Assembly (NCBI RefSeq): GCF_900103485.1 | Contig: NZ_FNHW01000001.1 | Location: 903,418 to 967,417, forward strand | Length of the DNA stretch: 64,000 bases | DNA from: Fictibacillus solisalsi | GTDB taxonomy: Bacteria > Bacillota > Bacilli > Bacillales > Fictibacillaceae | Reading direction: 5' to 3' | Shown here: positions 41,187 through 51,532 of the stretch, one piece after another | Layout: every line of letters begins with the position of its first letter | Numbering within the stretch: the first letter of the stretch is position 1 | Translations under genes and position numbers: made by a program | Notes under the pieces: generated by a model | Told to the model about the DNA's origin: nothing | Databases searched by the model: none | The model's input: only the letters and a program-made list of their open reading frames with translations

Positions 41187-42401
41187 TTGACTCCATCTCA
41201 AAAAAATGTACTCCTTTGTGTGACAGGCGGAATTGCGGCTTATAAGGCAGCGACGATTGCGAGCCGGCTGTTTCAAAAAGGGTTTCATGTCAAAGTGATT
41301 ATGTCGGACTCCGCTCAAAAATTTATTACCCCGCTGACCCTGCAGACCTTGTCCAGAAATGAAGTATACACAGACACGTTTGAAGAGCGAGATCCTAATG
41401 TAGTTGCCCATATTGACATTGCAGACTGGGCAAATCTTGTCGTGGTGGCACCTGCAACGGCCAACTGTATCGGTAAGCTGGCCAATGGCATTGCGGATGA
41501 TATGATCACGACGACTCTCCTGGCTACTCAGGCACCCGTAATAATTGCCCCGGCCATGAATGTGCATATGTATCAGCATCCGGCAGTAATGCAAAACATG
41601 CAAAAGCTTGCGGACTTTGGCTATCGCTTTGTGGAGCCGGGCGAAGGCTTGCTTGCCTGCGGGTATATCGGGAAAGGACGGCTTGCTGAACCCGAAGAAA
41701 TCATCGCCTGTATAGAGGGGCATTTTTCGGGAGCGGAATCCGTTGCAGGGCTGCCTCTTAAGGGAAAAAATGTGCTGGTAACGGCAGGCCCGACAAGGGA
41801 ACAGGTCGACCCTGTGCGTTATTTTACCAATTATTCTTCGGGGAAAATGGGGTATGCCATCGCAAAAGCTGCTGCTAGAATGGGTGCGTCCGTTACGTTA
41901 GTCAGCGGGCCGACAGCTCTAGAAAAACCGTCAGGCGTACATGTTATCGATGTTATATCCACTGAGGATATGTTTCAGGCGGTTATGAAGGAGTACCCTG
42001 ACCAAGATCTTGTCATTAAGTCAGCGGCGGTTGCTGACTACACACCCCGAATTAAATATGGTGAAAAAATGAAGAAAAACAAGGAAAACTGGTCGGTGGA
42101 AATGGAAAAAACAAAAGATATTCTTTCCGTGCTCGGACAGAAAAAGGAACGGCAAATTCTGGTCGGGTTTGCAGCGGAAACCGGCAATTTGGAAGAGTAC
42201 GCAATGGATAAGCTGAAGCGTAAAAATCTCGATATGATTGTCGCCAACAACGTGGCTCAGGAAGACGCAGGGTTCAGTGTGGACACCAACCGAGTCATTA
42301 TTTATAAGAAGGATGGTTCATCGATTGAATATCCGCTGCAGTCGAAAGAAAAAGTTGCCGAGGAAGTGCTTCTTCAGGCGTTGGAATTGATGGCTTTATG
42401 A
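41187..42401 (+). CDS. coaBC: CoaBC: phosphopantothenoylcysteine synthetase/decarboxylase
   Basis: A fused enzyme of coenzyme A synthesis: the N-terminal CoaC flavoprotein decarboxylates 4'-phosphopantothenoylcysteine that the C-terminal CoaB domain makes with CTP. The 404-residue product has CoaC motifs VTGGIAAYKAATIASRL near residue 10, PAMNVHMYQHPAVMQNM near 123 and EPGEGLLACGYIGKGR near 151. CoaB follows from about 185 with VTAGPTREQVDPVRYFTNYS, SSGKMGYAIAKAAA and the KKNKENWSVEM region near 290. Start is TTG at 41187, with GGGAGGA at 41173-41179. It overlaps priA by 4 nt. Confidence 0.96.
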   Translation: MTPSQKNVLLCVTGGIAAYKAATIASRLFQKGFHVKVIMSDSAQKFITPLTLQTLSRNEVYTDTFEERDPNVVAHIDIADWANLVVVAPATANCIGKLANGIADDMITTTLLATQAPVIIAPAMNVHMYQHPAVMQNMQKLADFGYRFVEPGEGLLACGYIGKGRLAEPEEIIACIEGHFSGAESVAGLPLKGKNVLVTAGPTREQVDPVRYFTNYSSGKMGYAIAKAAARMGASVTLVSGPTALEKPSGVHVIDVISTEDMFQAVMKEYPDQDLVIKSAAVADYTPRIKYGEKMKKNKENWSVEMEKTKDILSVLGQKKERQILVGFAAETGNLEEYAMDKLKRKNLDMIVANNVAQEDAGFSVDTNRVIIYKKDGSSIEYPLQSKEKVAEEVLLQALELMAL

Positions 42402-44815
42402 TCGCAAAAGTGATCGTGGATGTGCCGGCCAGCAATGTTAACCGCACCTTCGATTACCTTGTTCCCCAAGAGCTGGAGGAAACGGTAAAACCGGGAATGA
42501 GGGTTTCTGTACCATTTGGCCCCCGTAAGCTTCAGGGGTTTGTCATGGAACTGGCTGACGAGCCATCCGTAAAAAAGCTGAAAAAAATCAATGAACTGCT
42601 TGATCCTGTACCCGTCTTAACGGAGGAGCTTCTGCGGCTCGGCCAGTGGGTTTCCCAAAGAACGTTGTGCTTTTTGATTACCGCCTATCAGGCGATGATC
42701 CCTGCTGCGTTGAAAGCGACCTATAATAAAGAATTCAAAATGGTGACTGGGATTTCTGTGGAAGATTTGCCGGCAGAGGCAGCCGAGTGGTTCAGGCATC
42801 GCGAGCGCATACCCATGGATGATTTGTTGAAAGTCAAACCCACACCACTCGGCTTGTTTCAGCGCTTGGTCCAAAAAAATCATCTGGAAGTCATTTATCA
42901 GATGTCAGATAAGGTTTCCAAGAAAAAAATCAAGCTTGTGCAGGCTTTGGGAACGAAAGAAGAGATCCTGGAACATATGGCGTCCCTTTCCAAACAGGCG
43001 GTAAAACAACGGGAAATTCTTTCGCTTTTACTCGAGTCCGGGGAACCGGTGGTGCAAAGGGATCTGCTTGAGATCCTTGATACTACACGATCGGCGATAC
43101 AGTCGCTGGAACAAAAAGGGTATGTTCAAACGATCGAAAAAGAAATCTATCGTGATCCATATGGCAACCGGGATATCACGCCAACAGAGCCGCTGCCACT
43201 AACCACGCAGCAGGAGCAATGTATCCGGCCGGTATTGTCAGCGCTTGAGGAAGAACGTCATGAAACAATTTTGATTCACGGTGTAACAGGAAGCGGCAAA
43301 ACAGAAATTTATCTTCAATCCATCGACAAGGTGATAAAAAAAGGACAGGAGGCGATTGTTCTTGTTCCTGAAATATCGTTGACGCCTCAAATGGTTAACC
43401 GGTTTAAAGCACGATTCGGCTCGCGCGTTGCTGTGCTGCATAGTGCCTTGTCCGCGGGAGAAAAATATGATGAATGGCGGAAAATTCAGCGGAAAGAGGT
43501 ATCTGTAGTTGTCGGAGCCCGTTCCGCAGTGTTCGCCCCTTTTGAAAACCTCGGTTTGATTATCATAGACGAGGAGCATGAATCAAGTTATAAGCAAGAG
43601 GAAAACCCCCGCTATCACGCCAGAGAGGTAGCCGTTCACCGGGGAGAATACCACCGGTGTCCTGTCATACTGGGAAGTGCGACTCCTTCACTGGAATCGT
43701 ATGCAAGAGCGCAAAAAGGGGTTTACACCCTTTGTGAACTAAGCGAGAGGGTCAATCAGCGTGAACTCCCCTCCGTGTCGGTTGTCGATATGAGAGAGGA
43801 ACTCCGTGCCGGTAACCGCTCCATGTTTTCACGTGATTTGTTTACGAAGCTGAAGGAAGTGCTCAGCCGGAAAGAACAGGCGGTTCTCTTTTTAAACCGG
43901 AGAGGCTATTCATCATTTATTCTGTGCCGTGACTGCGGTTATGTTGGCGAATGTCCGCATTGCGATATCTCATTAACGTACCATAAACGGCAGCATTTGC
44001 TGAAATGCCATTATTGTGGACATCAGGAGCCGATGCCTTTGCGATGTCCTATGTGCGAAAGTCAATACATCCGCTTTTTCGGTACCGGTACACAAAAGGT
44101 GGAAGAAGAGCTTGCCAGACTTCTTCCCGAGGCAAGGGTAATCAGGATGGATGTTGACACAACAGGAAGGAAAGGAAGCCATGAGAGATTGCTGAGTGAT
44201 TTCGGACAGGGGAAGGCAGATATCTTGCTGGGCACACAAATGATCGCCAAGGGACTGGATTTTCCAAAAGTCACGCTTGTCGGTGTTCTTGCCGCGGATA
44301 CGATGCTTCATCTGCCGGATTTCAGAGCGTCCGAAAAAACCTTTCAGCTTCTGACCCAGGTAAGCGGAAGAGCAGGCAGGCATGAGCTAACCGGAGAAGT
44401 GGTGATCCAGAGCTATACGATCGGGCATTACAGCATTGATCTTGCCTCTCAGCATGATTATCATGCGTTTTATGACGATGAGATGAAAATCAGAAGGGAC
44501 CATAAATATCCCCCTTATTATTATTTGACCCTGTTGTCTTTCTCGCATCCGGAATTGATGAAGGTGGTGGATGCGAGTGAGAAATCAGCATCCTACCTTT
44601 CACAGAAGGTTTCACGGGGCACCATCATTCTTGGGCCAGTCGTATCACCGATCGCCCGCATCAAAGATAGATATCGCTACCAGGTCATGATAAAATACAA
44701 AAATGAACCTGGATTGAGCGAAATGATTTCAGAATTACTTCAGCATTTTCAGTCCGAAATGGACGCCAACGGCCTCCAGATCTCAGTGGACATGAATGCT
44801 CAAAATATAATGTAA
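42398..44815 (+). CDS. priA: Primosomal protein/replication restart helicase PriA
   Basis: PriA recognises stalled forks and reloads the replicative helicase. The 805-residue protein has the N-terminal 3' DNA-binding domain (NRTFDYLVPQELEE near residue 15), the Walker A box HGVTGSGKTEIYLQ near 295, the DEEH box near 390, a zinc region with four CxxC pairs (CRDCGYVGECPHCDISLTYH near 511, CHYCG, CPMC) and helicase motifs LLGTQMIAKGLDFP and SGRAGRHELTGEV. Starts inside the coaBC end. Confidence 0.97.
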   Translation: MIAKVIVDVPASNVNRTFDYLVPQELEETVKPGMRVSVPFGPRKLQGFVMELADEPSVKKLKKINELLDPVPVLTEELLRLGQWVSQRTLCFLITAYQAMIPAALKATYNKEFKMVTGISVEDLPAEAAEWFRHRERIPMDDLLKVKPTPLGLFQRLVQKNHLEVIYQMSDKVSKKKIKLVQALGTKEEILEHMASLSKQAVKQREILSLLLESGEPVVQRDLLEILDTTRSAIQSLEQKGYVQTIEKEIYRDPYGNRDITPTEPLPLTTQQEQCIRPVLSALEEERHETILIHGVTGSGKTEIYLQSIDKVIKKGQEAIVLVPEISLTPQMVNRFKARFGSRVAVLHSALSAGEKYDEWRKIQRKEVSVVVGARSAVFAPFENLGLIIIDEEHESSYKQEENPRYHAREVAVHRGEYHRCPVILGSATPSLESYARAQKGVYTLCELSERVNQRELPSVSVVDMREELRAGNRSMFSRDLFTKLKEVLSRKEQAVLFLNRRGYSSFILCRDCGYVGECPHCDISLTYHKRQHLLKCHYCGHQEPMPLRCPMCESQYIRFFGTGTQKVEEELARLLPEARVIRMDVDTTGRKGSHERLLSDFGQGKADILLGTQMIAKGLDFPKVTLVGVLAADTMLHLPDFRASEKTFQLLTQVSGRAGRHELTGEVVIQSYTIGHYSIDLASQHDYHAFYDDEMKIRRDHKYPPYYYLTLLSFSHPELMKVVDASEKSASYLSQKVSRGTIILGPVVSPIARIKDRYRYQVMIKYKNEPGLSEMISELLQHFQSEMDANGLQISVDMNAQNIM

Positions 44816-44840
44816 GTAGTACAGACGGGAGAGAAAGAAG

Positions 44841-45314
44841 ATGGGAGTTAGGGAGATTGTCTGTTACCCTGATGAAATTCTTGAAAAAATTTGTGAACCA
44901 GTCACATCCTTTCATCATGAACTTCACCAGCTGATCGACGATATGTTCGATACCATGTATGAAGCAGAAGGTGTTGGGCTTGCTGCGCCTCAGATCGGGA
45001 TCGATTTGCGGGTTGCTGTTGTAGATGTGGGTGATGAAACCGGCAAGATTGAATTGGTGAACCCAATTATTGAGCATGGTGAAGGCGAACAGGATGGACC
45101 GGAAGGCTGCCTAAGCTTTCCCGGTATTTTCGGAGATGTGAAGCGGTCCCAAAAAGTAACCATACGGGCACAGGACAGGAACGGAAGAACATTTACCATC
45201 GTGGCGGAAGACTTTCTTGCTCGCGCCTTACAGCATGAAATTGACCACCTGAACGGCATTTTGTTCACCTCCAAGGTCAGTTCGTACTATGAACCTGGAG
45301 AGTTTGAAAGGTAG
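44841..45314 (+). CDS. def: Peptide deformylase Def
   Basis: Def removes the formyl group from new proteins. The 157-residue metalloenzyme has all three motifs: GVGLAAPQIG near residues 44-53, EGCLSFPG near 90-97 (metal cysteine) and QHEIDHLNG near 132-140 (metal histidines and catalytic Glu). It lies just before fmt, the matching formylase gene, as in most bacteria. ATG at 44841 follows GGGAGAG. Confidence 0.97.
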   Translation: MGVREIVCYPDEILEKICEPVTSFHHELHQLIDDMFDTMYEAEGVGLAAPQIGIDLRVAVVDVGDETGKIELVNPIIEHGEGEQDGPEGCLSFPGIFGDVKRSQKVTIRAQDRNGRTFTIVAEDFLARALQHEIDHLNGILFTSKVSSYYEPGEFER

Positions 45315-45323
45315 GAGTTACAA

Positions 45324-46259
45324 ATGAAAATTGTTTTTATGGGAACACCGTATTTTTCGGTCGGTGTTTTAAGAAGACTTGTAGAAGATGGCTATGAGAT
45401 TGCTGCAGTGGTAACACAGCCGGACAAGCCTCAAGGCAGAAAAAAAGAAATTAAGCCGACTCCGGTAAAAGAAGAGGCCATGAAACACGGTATTCCTGTG
45501 TTGCAGCCAAAAAAACTGAGAGCTGAATATGAGGAAGTACTGAGTTTTCAGCCTGACTTGATTGTGACCGCTGCTTATGGACAAATTCTTCCTTCTGAAA
45601 TCTTGGAGGCACCTCAATACGGCTGTGTTAATGTCCATGCGTCGCTTCTGCCTGAATACCGCGGAGGGGCACCGATTCACCAGAGCATCATTGATGGTAA
45701 GGCAGAAACCGGTGTAACCATTATGTACATGGTGGATAAGCTTGATGCGGGGGATATCCTGACACAGGTCAAGGTTCCGATTGAAGAAAAAGATCATGTG
45801 GATAGTATGTTTCAAAAATTAAGCATTGCGGGTGCCGAACTCCTTTCCAAAACATTGCCTGATTTGATTGAGGGCAGACTGACTCCCATCAAGCAGGACG
45901 AATCAAAAGTAACATATGCTTATAATATTTCAAGGGAGCAGGAAGAGATTGACTGGTCCAAAAGCGGTGAAGCCATTTACAACCAGATCAGGGGTATGCA
46001 TCCCTGGCCGGTCGCCTTTACGAGACTGAACGGACAGCTCTTGAAAGTATGGTGGGGGAAAAAAGTAAAAACAGGTACTGAAGCTGAACCCGGTACGGTT
46101 CTAGAAACCAACAAAGAAGGAGTGGTTGTCAAAACCGGGAATTCCACAGGGATACTCATTACTGACCTCCAGCCTGCCGGAAAAAAACGCATGGCCGCCA
46201 CACAATTTTTACAAGGTGCGAAGCTTCAGCCCGGGACAAGGCTGGGTGAAAAAACTTGA
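45324..46259 (+). CDS. fmt: Methionyl-tRNA formyltransferase Fmt
   Basis: Fmt formylates initiator Met-tRNA using 10-formyl-THF. The 311-residue protein starts [19 protein letters not shown], has the folate-binding [17 protein letters not shown] block near residues 107-123 with the catalytic Asn-His-Asp set, LDAGDIL near 142 and a C-terminal tRNA-binding domain with [12 protein letters not shown] near 218. It follows def by 9 nt and overlaps rsmB by 4. Confidence 0.97.
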   Translation: MKIVFMGTPYFSVGVLRRLVEDGYEIAAVVTQPDKPQGRKKEIKPTPVKEEAMKHGIPVLQPKKLRAEYEEVLSFQPDLIVTAAYGQILPSEILEAPQYGCVNVHASLLPEYRGGAPIHQSIIDGKAETGVTIMYMVDKLDAGDILTQVKVPIEEKDHVDSMFQKLSIAGAELLSKTLPDLIEGRLTPIKQDESKVTYAYNISREQEEIDWSKSGEAIYNQIRGMHPWPVAFTRLNGQLLKVWWGKKVKTGTEAEPGTVLETNKEGVVVKTGNSTGILITDLQPAGKKRMAATQFLQGAKLQPGTRLGEKT

Positions 46260-47629
46260 AACAAAATGTGAGGAATACAGCAGTGGATGTGCTGCTAAAG
46301 ATTGAACAGAATCAGGCTTACAGCAATCTTCTGCTCAACCAGTCGATCCAGAAAGCAAAACTGAGTCAGCAGGATACAGGCCTTTTGACAGAGCTGGTAT
46401 ACGGAACCGTTCAACGGAAAAACACGCTGGATTATCTATTGGCGCCTTTCGTGGCAAAGGGCCTTCAGAAACTGGACAAATGGGTGCTGGTTCTTCTCCG
46501 CATGTCCCTTTATCAGATGATATATCTTGACCGGGTTCCGGATCATGCCATTATCAATGAAGCCGTGGAAATCGCAAAGGCACGAGGTCATAAAGGGATC
46601 TCTGGCATGGTCAATGGTGTGTTGAGAAAAATACAGCGGGAAGGGACAAAAGATCTTTCAGTCATTAAAAACGATGAGGAACGGCTGTCCCTTCAGTACA
46701 GCATGCCCCTGTGGCTTGTTCACCGATGGATTGAACAATATGGACTACATGAAACAGAGAAAATGTGTGCGGCCAATACAAAGCCATCTCCAGTTACAGG
46801 AAGAGTCAATGTAATGAAGACCAACCGTGACCAGGTGCTAGAGGCCCTTGAGAAGGAAGGAATTGCGGGTAGCAAGGGGGAACTTTCTCCTGATGCTGTG
46901 CGGATAAATAAAGGCGGCCTTTCACATTCTTCTTTATTTAAGGAAGGATATGTTACAATACAAGACGAAAGCTCAATGCTTGTGGCACGGGCACTTGGTC
47001 CGTTGCCTGGTGAAAATATACTGGATGCCTGCGCGGCTCCTGGAGGAAAAACGACGCATATCGCCGAACTGTTAAACAATACAGGCGCGGTGACGGCGCT
47101 TGACCTCCATCCGCACAAGGTAAAACTGATCGACGAGCAGGCGAGGCGCCTTCATTTGGGCAACATAGCAACAGAGGCGCTGGACAGCCGTAAAGCAGGA
47201 GATAAATTTGCATTCTGCTCGTTTGACAGAATACTCGTGGATGCACCATGCAGCGGATTTGGTGTCATTCGAAAAAAACCGGACATTAAATGGTCCAAAA
47301 AAGAAGAAGACATTCATCGAATTGCTGAGATACAGCAACAAATATTAGCTAAAGTGGCAAAACTGTTAAAACCAGGCGGGACATTGCTGTACAGTACATG
47401 TACCGTCGATAAAGAGGAAAATCATGAGATTGCCGCAGCGTTCCTGGATAAGCATCCCGATTTTGAATGGGACAGCCAGTTCAGTGAGAGGCTGCCTGAA
47501 CCATTGAAACCATTTGTGGTGCCTGCACAAGCCCAAGTACAGATCCTTCCTCAATACTTTAACAGTGATGGTTTTTACCTTGCATGCTTTAAGAAAAAGA
47601 CTACAACTGGTGGTGAAACCCAATGTTAA
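46256..47629 (+). CDS. rsmB: 16S rRNA m5C967 methyltransferase RsmB
   Basis: RsmB methylates a cytosine in 16S rRNA. The 457-residue protein has an N-terminal NusB-like RNA-binding domain ([21 protein letters not shown]) and a C-terminal SAM methyltransferase domain with [16 protein letters not shown] near residue 258, [15 protein letters not shown] near 330 and the catalytic cysteine in [15 protein letters not shown] near 380. Start is TTG at 46256 overlapping the fmt stop (TTGA), with only GGGTGA upstream, so translation is probably coupled to fmt. Confidence 0.96.
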   Translation: MKQNVRNTAVDVLLKIEQNQAYSNLLLNQSIQKAKLSQQDTGLLTELVYGTVQRKNTLDYLLAPFVAKGLQKLDKWVLVLLRMSLYQMIYLDRVPDHAIINEAVEIAKARGHKGISGMVNGVLRKIQREGTKDLSVIKNDEERLSLQYSMPLWLVHRWIEQYGLHETEKMCAANTKPSPVTGRVNVMKTNRDQVLEALEKEGIAGSKGELSPDAVRINKGGLSHSSLFKEGYVTIQDESSMLVARALGPLPGENILDACAAPGGKTTHIAELLNNTGAVTALDLHPHKVKLIDEQARRLHLGNIATEALDSRKAGDKFAFCSFDRILVDAPCSGFGVIRKKPDIKWSKKEEDIHRIAEIQQQILAKVAKLLKPGGTLLYSTCTVDKEENHEIAAAFLDKHPDFEWDSQFSERLPEPLKPFVVPAQAQVQILPQYFNSDGFYLACFKKKTTTGGETQC

Positions 47630-48708
47630 AACCGTTAAGTGAAAAACAGCAAAACCCGGCCATTATGCCGTCTATCTTTTCACTTGAGTTAAGTGATCTG
47701 GAAAACTGGCTTTCTGAAATTAAAGAACCGAAGTTCCGTGCAGCACAGATTTACAATTGGCTTTATGAAAAACGAGTGGCAAGTTTTGAAGAAATGACAA
47801 ATCTGCCAAAAGGGCTTCGTGAGAAAATGGAACAAACGTACCATATTCATCCGATGAAAGAAGTAGCCCGCCAGGAATCCTCCGATGGCACGATCAAATT
47901 TTTGTTTGAGCTGCAGGATGGCTATTCCATTGAAACCGTTCTGATGCGCCATGATTATGGCAATAGCGTCTGTGTGACTACACAGGTAGGCTGCCGTCTG
48001 GGCTGTACGTTCTGTGCATCAACGCTCGGCGGGTTAAAACGGAACCTGCTGGCCGGAGAAATTGTCTCCCAGGTGCTACAGGTACAGCGCGCCCTTGATG
48101 CTACTGAGGAGAGGGTAAGCTCGATTGTTATCATGGGAATTGGCGAACCTTTTGATAACTATGACGGCCTTATTAAATTTTTGAAAGTCGTCAACCACGA
48201 TAAGGGCCTTAATATAGGAGCACGCCATATTACGGTTTCAACGAGTGGAATCGTGCCTTATATTTATAAATTTGCAGATGAAGGCATGCAGATCAATTTT
48301 GCGGTGTCATTGCATGCTCCAAATACGGAAATCAGAAGCAAACTCATGCCTGTGAACCGAATGTATCCGATGAATGAGCTAATGGAATCCATCCGTTATT
48401 ACATTAAGAAAACCGGACGCAGGGTTTCCTTTGAATACGGCTTATTTGGCGGAGTGAACGATCAGGTGGAGCATGCCGAGGAACTGGCAGACCTCATTAA
48501 AAGTGTAAAATGCCATGTGAACCTAATTCCAGTGAACTATGTACCGGAGCGTGATTATGTCCGCACGCCAAAGAACCAAATCTTTAAGTTTTTGGAAACC
48601 TTAAAAAAACGTGGTGTCAATGCGACTCTTCGAAGAGAGCAGGGGCATGATATTGACGCAGCTTGCGGGCAGTTACGGGCGAAGGAGCGTCGGGAAGAGA
48701 CGAGGTGA
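47623..48708 (+). CDS. rlmN: 23S rRNA/tRNA adenine C2 methyltransferase RlmN
   Basis: RlmN is a radical SAM enzyme that methylates C2 of A2503 in 23S rRNA and A37 in some tRNAs. The 361-residue protein has the iron-sulfur motif [14 protein letters not shown] near residues 124-137, [14 protein letters not shown] near 168, [11 protein letters not shown] near 205 and the C-terminal methyl-carrying cysteine in IDAACGQLR near 345. It overlaps rsmB by 7 nt and precedes prpC by 6. Confidence 0.97.
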   Translation: MLKPLSEKQQNPAIMPSIFSLELSDLENWLSEIKEPKFRAAQIYNWLYEKRVASFEEMTNLPKGLREKMEQTYHIHPMKEVARQESSDGTIKFLFELQDGYSIETVLMRHDYGNSVCVTTQVGCRLGCTFCASTLGGLKRNLLAGEIVSQVLQVQRALDATEERVSSIVIMGIGEPFDNYDGLIKFLKVVNHDKGLNIGARHITVSTSGIVPYIYKFADEGMQINFAVSLHAPNTEIRSKLMPVNRMYPMNELMESIRYYIKKTGRRVSFEYGLFGGVNDQVEHAEELADLIKSVKCHVNLIPVNYVPERDYVRTPKNQIFKFLETLKKRGVNATLRREQGHDIDAACGQLRAKERREETR

Positions 48709-48714
48709 CGTATT

Positions 48715-49479
48715 TTGCAGTATGCATTTAAGACAGACACAGGTAAAGTTCGTCAGCATAATGAAGACAGCGGGGGAGTGTTCACAAAAGGTGAACACTT
48801 TCTTGCCCTTATTGCGGATGGGATGGGCGGCCATAAGGCCGGAGATGTAGCAAGTTCCAAAACGATTCAGCATTTCGAAAAGGCGTGGAATATGATAACG
48901 GAAGATGAGATTGAAACGCCGGTAAAAGCGGAAGAATGGCTTTTAAAGACGGTAACCAATACCAATTTAGAGCTTTTTCAGTATGCCAACAGCAATGCTG
49001 ATTGCAATGGAATGGGTACGACTCTTGTCGGAGCGCTGTGCACCCCATCTTATTTAACGATTTTACATATAGGCGACAGCCGTGTTTATTATTTTTCGGA
49101 AGACAAGCTCATTCAAAAAACGGAGGACCATACGCTTGTCAATGAACTGGTTCGATCAGGACAGTTGTCCGAAAAGGAAGCAGAAAATCATCCCAGAAAA
49201 AATGTCATCCTCCGGGCATTGGGAACCGACGATGTTATTGAGGTAGATATCCAGACCATTTCATGGGGCGAAGGCGACCTTGTGCTTCTGTGTTCGGACG
49301 GGTTATCGAATAAAGTATCCCGGGATATGATGGAATCCACCGTAAATGATGATAGCCTCTCGCTGGATCAAAAAGCGGACCGTCTCGTAAACCTGGCAAA
49401 TGAAGCCGGAGGAGAAGACAATATTACGATTGGGCTCGTCCGTTACACTCCCGATGAACAGCAAAAGGGAGTAAATTAG
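48715..49479 (+). CDS. prpC: PP2C-type protein phosphatase PrpC
   Basis: PrpC removes phosphates placed by PrkC. The 254-residue Mn2+-dependent PP2C has DTGKVRQHNEDSG near residue 9, ALIADGMGGHKAGDVAS near 34, GDSRVYYF near 118, LLCSDGLSNK near 188 and GGEDNITIGLV near 231, covering the metal-binding aspartates. Starts at TTG 48715 with GAGGTGA nearby. It is placed 1 nt before prkC, the partner kinase, as across Firmicutes. Confidence 0.97.
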   Translation: MQYAFKTDTGKVRQHNEDSGGVFTKGEHFLALIADGMGGHKAGDVASSKTIQHFEKAWNMITEDEIETPVKAEEWLLKTVTNTNLELFQYANSNADCNGMGTTLVGALCTPSYLTILHIGDSRVYYFSEDKLIQKTEDHTLVNELVRSGQLSEKEAENHPRKNVILRALGTDDVIEVDIQTISWGEGDLVLLCSDGLSNKVSRDMMESTVNDDSLSLDQKADRLVNLANEAGGEDNITIGLVRYTPDEQQKGVN

Positions 49480-49480
49480 C

Positions 49481-51532
49481 ATGATTGGCAAACGAATCAG
49501 CGGCCGCTATAAACTGCTCGAAGTCATAGGAGATGGCGGAATGGCTATTGTTTACCGAGCCAAAGATCTTATTTTGGACCGGGACGTGGCCGTCAAAATC
49601 CTTCGATCGGAGTTTTCGGACGACGAGGAGTTTATCAAGCGGTTTAAAAGAGAGGCAGAAGCTGCAACCAGTCTGGATCACCCACATATTGTGAGCATCT
49701 TTGATGTGGGTGAAGAAAATAATGTCTATTTCATTGTGATGGAGTACGTGAAGGGAAAAACGTTAAAGCAATATATACGTGAAAAAGGGCGGCTATCTGT
49801 GGAGGAGTCCATACAGATCATCAAGCAGATCGCTTCGGGTATGGTAGCTGCCCATGAACATGGAATCATTCACAGGGACATTAAACCACATAATATTCTC
49901 ATTGATGAAAACGGAGTGGCCAAGGTTACGGATTTTGGCATCGCACTTGCCATCACATCGGCGACCATTACCCACACCAATTCCGTTTTGGGCTCGGTTC
50001 ACTATTTTTCACCGGAACAGGCTCGCGGAGGTGTAGCCAACGCGAAATCGGATATTTATTCATTGGGGGTCGTACTATTTGAAATGCTGACAGGCCGGGT
50101 CCCGTTTACAGGAGAGTCACCTGTATCTGTCGCATTAAAACATTTGCAGGAAGATGTACCGGAACCGAGAAAAATTAATCCGGAAATTCCGCAAAGCGTG
50201 GAAAATATTATCCTTAAAGCCCTGACAAAAAACCCGATCTACCGGTATGACAGTGCCCTTGAGATGATGGATGACCTTGACACTGCGTTGTCACCTCACC
50301 GGCTGAATGAAGAACGGTGGAGTGATTTTGATGAATCTGCTGATGCGACAAGAATTATGGCTCCGGTTTCCATGACAAAAGAGCCGGAGGCAAAAGAACC
50401 TGAGTCTAACCCGGATCACCCCCCCGAACCAAAGAAAAAGAAGAAAAAGTGGCGAATGATTCTGCTCATTCTTATACTTTTGCTTGCTGTTGCGGGGGTA
50501 GCCGCTTTTGTCATGCCAGGAATGTTTAAAGTTAAAGACGTTTCGGTTCCTAATGTGGTTCATAAAGACTACGCTGACGGCTATGACAAGCTTGTTAACC
50601 TGAAACTGAAAGTGGAGCGCAAAGACCTTTATGACGATGAAGTTGAGCAAGGAAAAATCATCAAACAGGACCCTGAAGCCCAGTCCATGGTAAAAGAGGG
50701 GAGCACGGTCACGCTCTATGTCTCTAAAGGCTTTAAAAAAGTGGATATGGAAGATTTGACTGGTATGAAGGAAGAAGAAGCAAGGGATTTGCTGAATGAA
50801 CAAGGGTATAATACGAAAAATATTGAAACGATACCTGTAGAGTCGGAAGAAACACCAGAAGGGGAAGTAGTATCCCAAAGTCCAGAAAAAGGCGAAAAGG
50901 TTAATCCAAGTGAAATTCAGGTCATCCTGCGGGTAAGCACAGGGCCGCCAACCGTTCAGCTTGAAAATTTGGCGAATTCATCCAGAGAAGATGTGCAAAA
51001 TTACATCTCCCAGGAAGGACTGAATGTTGATTTTTCGGAAGAATATTCTGATACGGTCGAGGAAGGAAAAGTCATTTCACAAAAGCCTTCTCCGTATACC
51101 ACTGTGAAAAAGGGAACAACAGTAAACGTCGTTATTTCCAAGGGAAAGAAACCTGAGCCCAAACCGCCTGAAGAGAAACCTGAAGAAAAGCCGGATAATA
51201 AACCAGAAGATAAACCGGAAAAGCCAGATAAGGGCGAAAAACCACAGGACCAAGAGATTACGTTTAACAACAAAATTACCGTGGAAGTGTCCAAAGAAGA
51301 TGAGGATCAACAATTTCAGGTGAGAATTGTTTACAGTGATGCCAAAGAGGATAATGCTGTATTTGTGGAAGAACAAATTTCGAAAACGAAAGAATATATG
51401 GTGCCGCTCACCGTTTCACCAGAAAAGGATGCGTCCTATACCGTATATTTAAACGGAAAAGAGCAAGCGGCAAAAACGTTTAACTATAAAGATGCAAAGG
51501 AAGGAAATTTCAAAGGAGAGAATAATGAATAA
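49481..51532 (+). CDS. prkC: PASTA-domain Ser/Thr kinase PrkC
   Basis: PrkC senses muropeptides and lipid II with its external PASTA repeats and phosphorylates many targets, controlling wall growth, dormancy exit and translation. The 683-residue protein has a kinase domain at about 10-270 (GDGGMAIVY loop, ATP lysine K39, catalytic HRDIKPHN, DFG, activation loop TNSVLGSVHYFSPEQA), a basic stretch KKKKKK, one membrane helix near 330-350, three PASTA repeats near 355-560, a Pro/Glu/Lys-rich linker and a C-terminal beta domain. It is about 35 residues longer than B. subtilis PrkC, mainly through that linker. Its end overlaps the rsgA start. Confidence 0.97.
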   Translation: MIGKRISGRYKLLEVIGDGGMAIVYRAKDLILDRDVAVKILRSEFSDDEEFIKRFKREAEAATSLDHPHIVSIFDVGEENNVYFIVMEYVKGKTLKQYIREKGRLSVEESIQIIKQIASGMVAAHEHGIIHRDIKPHNILIDENGVAKVTDFGIALAITSATITHTNSVLGSVHYFSPEQARGGVANAKSDIYSLGVVLFEMLTGRVPFTGESPVSVALKHLQEDVPEPRKINPEIPQSVENIILKALTKNPIYRYDSALEMMDDLDTALSPHRLNEERWSDFDESADATRIMAPVSMTKEPEAKEPESNPDHPPEPKKKKKKWRMILLILILLLAVAGVAAFVMPGMFKVKDVSVPNVVHKDYADGYDKLVNLKLKVERKDLYDDEVEQGKIIKQDPEAQSMVKEGSTVTLYVSKGFKKVDMEDLTGMKEEEARDLLNEQGYNTKNIETIPVESEETPEGEVVSQSPEKGEKVNPSEIQVILRVSTGPPTVQLENLANSSREDVQNYISQEGLNVDFSEEYSDTVEEGKVISQKPSPYTTVKKGTTVNVVISKGKKPEPKPPEEKPEEKPDNKPEDKPEKPDKGEKPQDQEITFNNKITVEVSKEDEDQQFQVRIVYSDAKEDNAVFVEEQISKTKEYMVPLTVSPEKDASYTVYLNGKEQAAKTFNYKDAKEGNFKGENNE

